Origin: Calothrix sp. PCC 7716
Lineage (GTDB): Bacteria > Cyanobacteriota > Cyanobacteriia > Cyanobacteriales > Nostocaceae
DNA length: 64,000 nt
Assembly (NCBI RefSeq): GCF_019977735.1
Contig: NZ_AP025018.1
Span: forward strand, 3,038,001-3,102,000
Direction of reading: 5' to 3'
Below are positions 61,013 to 64,000 of this stretch, one piece after another. A model generated the notes under the pieces. It did no database searches and was not told the origin of the DNA. It saw only the letters and a program-made list of their open reading frames with translations. Every line of letters begins with the position of its first letter. The first letter of the stretch is position 1. The position numbers and the translations under genes are program-made.

Positions 61013-61714
61013 ATGGAACGTGGTATCCAGGGAGACTATATACCTAGCACAACTATGCCAGAAAGGTTTTTGACATTTGTGCCACCACCACCAAGTGAGG
61101 TAATGTCTTGTTTAGGAGATTTGGAAAAGTTCTTGCACGATCAGCTATGTCGTACACCAGTACTAATTAAAGCGGCACTCTCTCACGTCCAGTTTGAAAC
61201 TATCCACCCGTTCTTGGATGGTAATGGCCGTTTAGGGCGCCTACTAATTACTTTTCTACTCTGTGCTGAAGGCGCCTTGTCGGAACCTTTGCTTTATTTA
61301 AGTCTTTACTTCAAAACTCATCGGCAATTATATTATGAATTATTGCAACAGGTGCGGATAAAAGGAGACTGGGAAGCATGGTTGGTCTTTTTTCTAGAGG
61401 GGGTTATGGTAACTTCTGAGCAGGCAAGTAGTACTGCACGTCGGCTGTTGAGCATGTTTGAAAAAGACCGCCAAAAAATTGAAACTCTTGGTCGTGGGGC
61501 TAATTCCACTTTACGAGTACACAATTTAATGCGGAAAAAACCGTTATTTAGCATTACCTATGCGAAGACCGAGTTACGGTTGACTGTGCCCACCATCACC
61601 TCGGCTTTGAAAAACCTGGAAAGTCTTGGTATCGTTAAAGAGGTGACAGGGCGTAGCCGCGACCGCTTATTTGTATATGCTGAATACATTAACATTCTTA
61701 ATGAGGGAATTTAG
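61013..61714 (+). CDS. Fic-domain protein with C-terminal winged helix, N-terminally short
   Basis: 233 residues. The Fic core has the complete catalytic motif HPFLDGNGRLGR (catalytic His near residue 63), followed by LITFLLCAEGALSEPLLYLSLYFK. The C-terminus (FSITYAKTELRLTVPTITSALKNLESLGIVKEVTGRSRDRLFVY) is a winged helix as in Fic/DUF4172-type or Fic_N proteins of about 370 residues. The N-terminal ~140 residues, which normally hold the inhibitory helix and part of the Fic fold, are absent. It therefore lacks the usual self-inhibition motif. It may be a remnant, or a short form whose inhibitor is elsewhere. AMPylation of a target protein is the family activity. Confidence 0.82.
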   Translation: MERGIQGDYIPSTTMPERFLTFVPPPPSEVMSCLGDLEKFLHDQLCRTPVLIKAALSHVQFETIHPFLDGNGRLGRLLITFLLCAEGALSEPLLYLSLYFKTHRQLYYELLQQVRIKGDWEAWLVFFLEGVMVTSEQASSTARRLLSMFEKDRQKIETLGRGANSTLRVHNLMRKKPLFSITYAKTELRLTVPTITSALKNLESLGIVKEVTGRSRDRLFVYAEYINILNEGI

Positions 61715-61892
61715 GTTAAGCTGGCTTTATCTTGGCTAAGATTCTCTAACAAAATTCTATATTGTAGATTATAGTTGTCCATAGCAAAGCATTAGCATCG
61801 TGAAGCAACCTTCAACTGTAAGCAAGTTGCTTGGCTTCACTTTTTTGCGCTCGCAGTGACTTGTCATGACCAACTAAACGGATTTGATGTGG

Positions 61893-64000
61893 CTAGTGTG
61901 TGCTTACGCGCTCGCACAGCCCGCTCTCATCCTGTTTCAGATTAGCACTATTCTTCAAATAATCCCTCACCCAGTCGCAACCCTGCGCTAATAATTTATC
62001 TGGGTTGGAATTTAAATCTAAATGCCAAAAAATCACATTCCCTAACGAATCGGAAGAAGCTAAAATCTGACCATCTGGACTAAAACTCACGCTTTTAACC
62101 CCTGCATTGTGACCTCCAAAGGTTTGTAAAATGTCCCCATCGCGCGTCCATAGTTTAATTACCTTATCTTCACTAGCTGTAGCAAAGCTTTTACCATCGG
62201 GATGGAAAGCTAGATTATTAATTTCGCCTTCATGGCAGTATAAGGTTGATAATAATTCACCCTGGTAGTTCCAGAATTTAACGGTTCTATCTTTACTGAC
62301 TGTGGCAATGGTTTGATTATCAGGACTTATAGCTACTGCTAAAACTCCTGCTTGATGTCCTCGCAGTGTTAATAATTCTTTACCTTGTCGGTTCCAAATT
62401 TTAGCAGTTCCATCTTCGCTACCTGTAACGATGATTTTAGCGTCGGGACTAAATACAGCGCTTCTCACACCTGCTTGATGTCCTCGCAGTGTTAATAATT
62501 CTTTTCCATCTAAGTTCCAAAGTTTGGCGGTATTATCCCAACTAGCAGTGGCAATTGTTTGACCATCGGGACTAAATACAACGTTTCTCACATCTGCTTG
62601 ATGTCCTCGTAGTGTTAATAATTCTTTACCATCTAGGTTCCACAATTTGGCTGTTTTATCTCGACTGGTGGTAATAACCATTTTACCATCGGGGCTAAAT
62701 TGTAAATTTCTCAATGTATCGGTATGACCTTGTAGAGACGTTACATGTAACGTCTCTACATTTGGCGCCCCTACATCTTGAAGGTTCCAAAGAATGGCAT
62801 TATTTAACCTTCCTGTTGTACCTAAGATTTTGCCTTTCGGACTAAAACTAATACTTACAGAGGCGCCTTCACCTAAATTTTTACGCCAAGCAGTCGCAGT
62901 TTTTATTTTAGATTTGGGATTTGTTCCTTCGAGGTTCCAAAGTCTAACGCTTCCATCCTCACCACTACTTGCTAGGGTTTTACCATCTTTGCTAAAGTTG
63001 ATACCCCAAACGGCATCTTGATGACCGTTTAAAACTTGTAACTGTTCGCCCTTACGGTTCCAAATTCTTACAGTTCTATCCCAACCCGCAGTAGCAATTG
63101 TTTTACCGTCACGACTGAAAACTGCGCTACCGACTGTATCTTCATGACCTTGTAGAGACGCGATATATCGCGTCTCTACACTGTGTAATCGCGTCTCTAC
63201 ACCGTTGAAATTCCACAGCTTCGCGGTTTTGTCACGACTCGCGGTAATCAAATTTTTACCATCTCGACTAAAATTAACATACATTACCCAATCGTTATGT
63301 CCCCGCAATGTAGCAATTTCCTTACCGTCCAAACTCCAAATTTTAGCAGTACCGTCTCGACTAGCGGTAGCAATCATTTCTCCCTTGGGATGAAAATGGA
63401 TGGCAACAACTGGGGAGTTGTGGGTTTTGAAAGTTTTTAACTGCTGTCCTTGCAAATTCCATAACCGCATTGTACCATTCCATTCCATTGCGGCAATTGT
63501 TTTACCATCAGGACTAAATCCAACACATGCTACCCAATCTTTGTGAGGTAGAACTAATAATTCTTTACCGTCTTCAACACGCCAAATTCTAACTGTTTTA
63601 TCTCGGCTGGAACTTGCTAATAGTTTACCATCCGGGCTATAATTTATGCTCCAAACTGCATCAGTATGTCCCCTGAGAGTATGGAGTAATTTGCCGTCAC
63701 GTTGCCATATTTTTACTGTTTTATCCCAACTAGCGCTTGCCAAGGTATTACCGTCGGGATGAAATTTGACGCGCGTGACAACATCTCCATGACCAACTAA
63801 GCGGTTATATTCATGTACCCAATAAAGAGATTGGCGAATTGTTCTTTCTACGTGTATCTGAAGCTCTGCGTTTTTATCTTGCCAACCTATCTGCTTTAAC
63901 TTCATACCAGCTTTTAAAGCGGATAGCAAAGCATCAAAGGTTTGTTGTGAATTGAAGGAAGCTTTTGAAGATATAGTTAAGGCTTTAATTTCACTTAGAG
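61893..64000 (-). CDS. WD40-repeat protein, N-terminus beyond the window
   Basis: At least 702 codons. The frame is open to the right edge, and the text upstream of the first ATG (LSEIKALTISSKASFNSQQTFDALLSALKAG) is protein-like and typical of the linker that joins an NTPase, caspase-like or TIR domain to a WD40 array, so the true start lies further right. At least twelve WD40 repeats of the form SPDGKxIATASxDxTxKxWNxxGKELxTLRGH follow. The C-terminus reads LAQGCDWVRDYLKNSANLKQDESGLC, the usual end of these proteins. In-frame GTAGAGACG palindromes are at 62732-62759 and 63152-63200. The input-sensing propeller is visible; the effector is not. Confidence 0.9.
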   Translation of the reverse strand, partial: LSEIKALTISSKASFNSQQTFDALLSALKAGMKLKQIGWQDKNAELQIHVERTIRQSLYWVHEYNRLVGHGDVVTRVKFHPDGNTLASASWDKTVKIWQRDGKLLHTLRGHTDAVWSINYSPDGKLLASSSRDKTVRIWRVEDGKELLVLPHKDWVACVGFSPDGKTIAAMEWNGTMRLWNLQGQQLKTFKTHNSPVVAIHFHPKGEMIATASRDGTAKIWSLDGKEIATLRGHNDWVMYVNFSRDGKNLITASRDKTAKLWNFNGVETRLHSVETRYIASLQGHEDTVGSAVFSRDGKTIATAGWDRTVRIWNRKGEQLQVLNGHQDAVWGINFSKDGKTLASSGEDGSVRLWNLEGTNPKSKIKTATAWRKNLGEGASVSISFSPKGKILGTTGRLNNAILWNLQDVGAPNVETLHVTSLQGHTDTLRNLQFSPDGKMVITTSRDKTAKLWNLDGKELLTLRGHQADVRNVVFSPDGQTIATASWDNTAKLWNLDGKELLTLRGHQAGVRSAVFSPDAKIIVTGSEDGTAKIWNRQGKELLTLRGHQAGVLAVAISPDNQTIATVSKDRTVKFWNYQGELLSTLYCHEGEINNLAFHPDGKSFATASEDKVIKLWTRDGDILQTFGGHNAGVKSVSFSPDGQILASSDSLGNVIFWHLDLNSNPDKLLAQGCDWVRDYLKNSANLKQDESGLCERVSTH

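Noticed and set aside
1-64000. tRNA, rRNA and CRISPR features
   Set aside because: No cloverleaf-like segment, conserved rRNA text or repeat-spacer array was seen while reading both strands; a covariance-model scan would be needed to be certain for tRNA.

Overview
This window looks like chromosome from a filamentous, probably heterocyst-forming (Nostocales-type) cyanobacterium. The pointers are the bicarbonate transporter pair sbtA/sbtB, a DUF3611 protein, an ethylene-receptor-like hybrid kinase, large NB-ARC/WD40 and VMAP-type AAA proteins, and several dispersed repeat families known from such genomes. The DNA is AT-rich, yet the palindrome GGCGCC appears about 87 times by eye and I noticed no GCGATCGC, so this strain seems to use another highly iterated palindrome in place of the classic HIP1. 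I found no rRNA, tRNA or CRISPR array. The species is not identifiable from the window, and the taxonomic statement is inference.

Layout. 0-10 kb: a partial M50 protease, an MHYT-domain histidine kinase, a KfrA-like protein, a frameshifted gene, then a carbon-concentrating operon (sbtA-sbtB-Tat-type beta-carbonic anhydrase) divergent from an ethylene-receptor-like hybrid kinase. 10-17 kb: metabolic and stress genes on the minus strand (LLM flavin oxidoreductase, DedA, HAD phosphatase, GH15 glucoamylase, Nramp-like transporter, two PRC-barrel proteins). 17.5-29 kb: a decaying zone with two insertion sequences, an internally deleted GH31 gene, a truncated HtrA-like protease, a headless serine hydrolase and a truncated phosphoesterase. 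29-45 kb: small envelope and stress proteins (lipoproteins, peptidoglycan-binding proteins, a Cys-rich copper-type four-helix bundle protein, OB-fold-like lipoproteins, an intact GH31, a general-stress protein, an unusual voltage-gated-type channel, DUF389, DUF3611, AI-2E). 45-53 kb: a three-gene coiled-coil/MinD/VMAP-AAA operon, a PNPOx-like protein and a 1220-residue NB-ARC/WD40 STAND protein. 53-64 kb: an FMO-like flavoprotein, a cyclic-peptide-type ABC exporter, a very large frameshifted LamG protein, a short Fic protein and a partial WD40 protein.

How parts may work together. sbtA, sbtB and the carbonic anhydrase form an inorganic-carbon uptake unit. The 17-43 kb region reads as a stress/envelope island in which the set {DUF389, OB-fold lipoprotein, GH31} occurs twice. 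Seven intergenic sites across it carry an 11-bp-phased direct repeat (TCCAC-N6-TCCAC in gene sense), most placed 40-250 bp upstream of these genes and in the same orientation. Two of the sites head a longer conserved non-coding element, one copy of which is split by an insertion sequence. The shared site suggests a regulon, and this is my main candidate for something undescribed. A second theme is invasion of coding sequence by palindromic repeats: at least seven repeat copies sit in frame inside a PNPOx-like gene and two WD40 genes.
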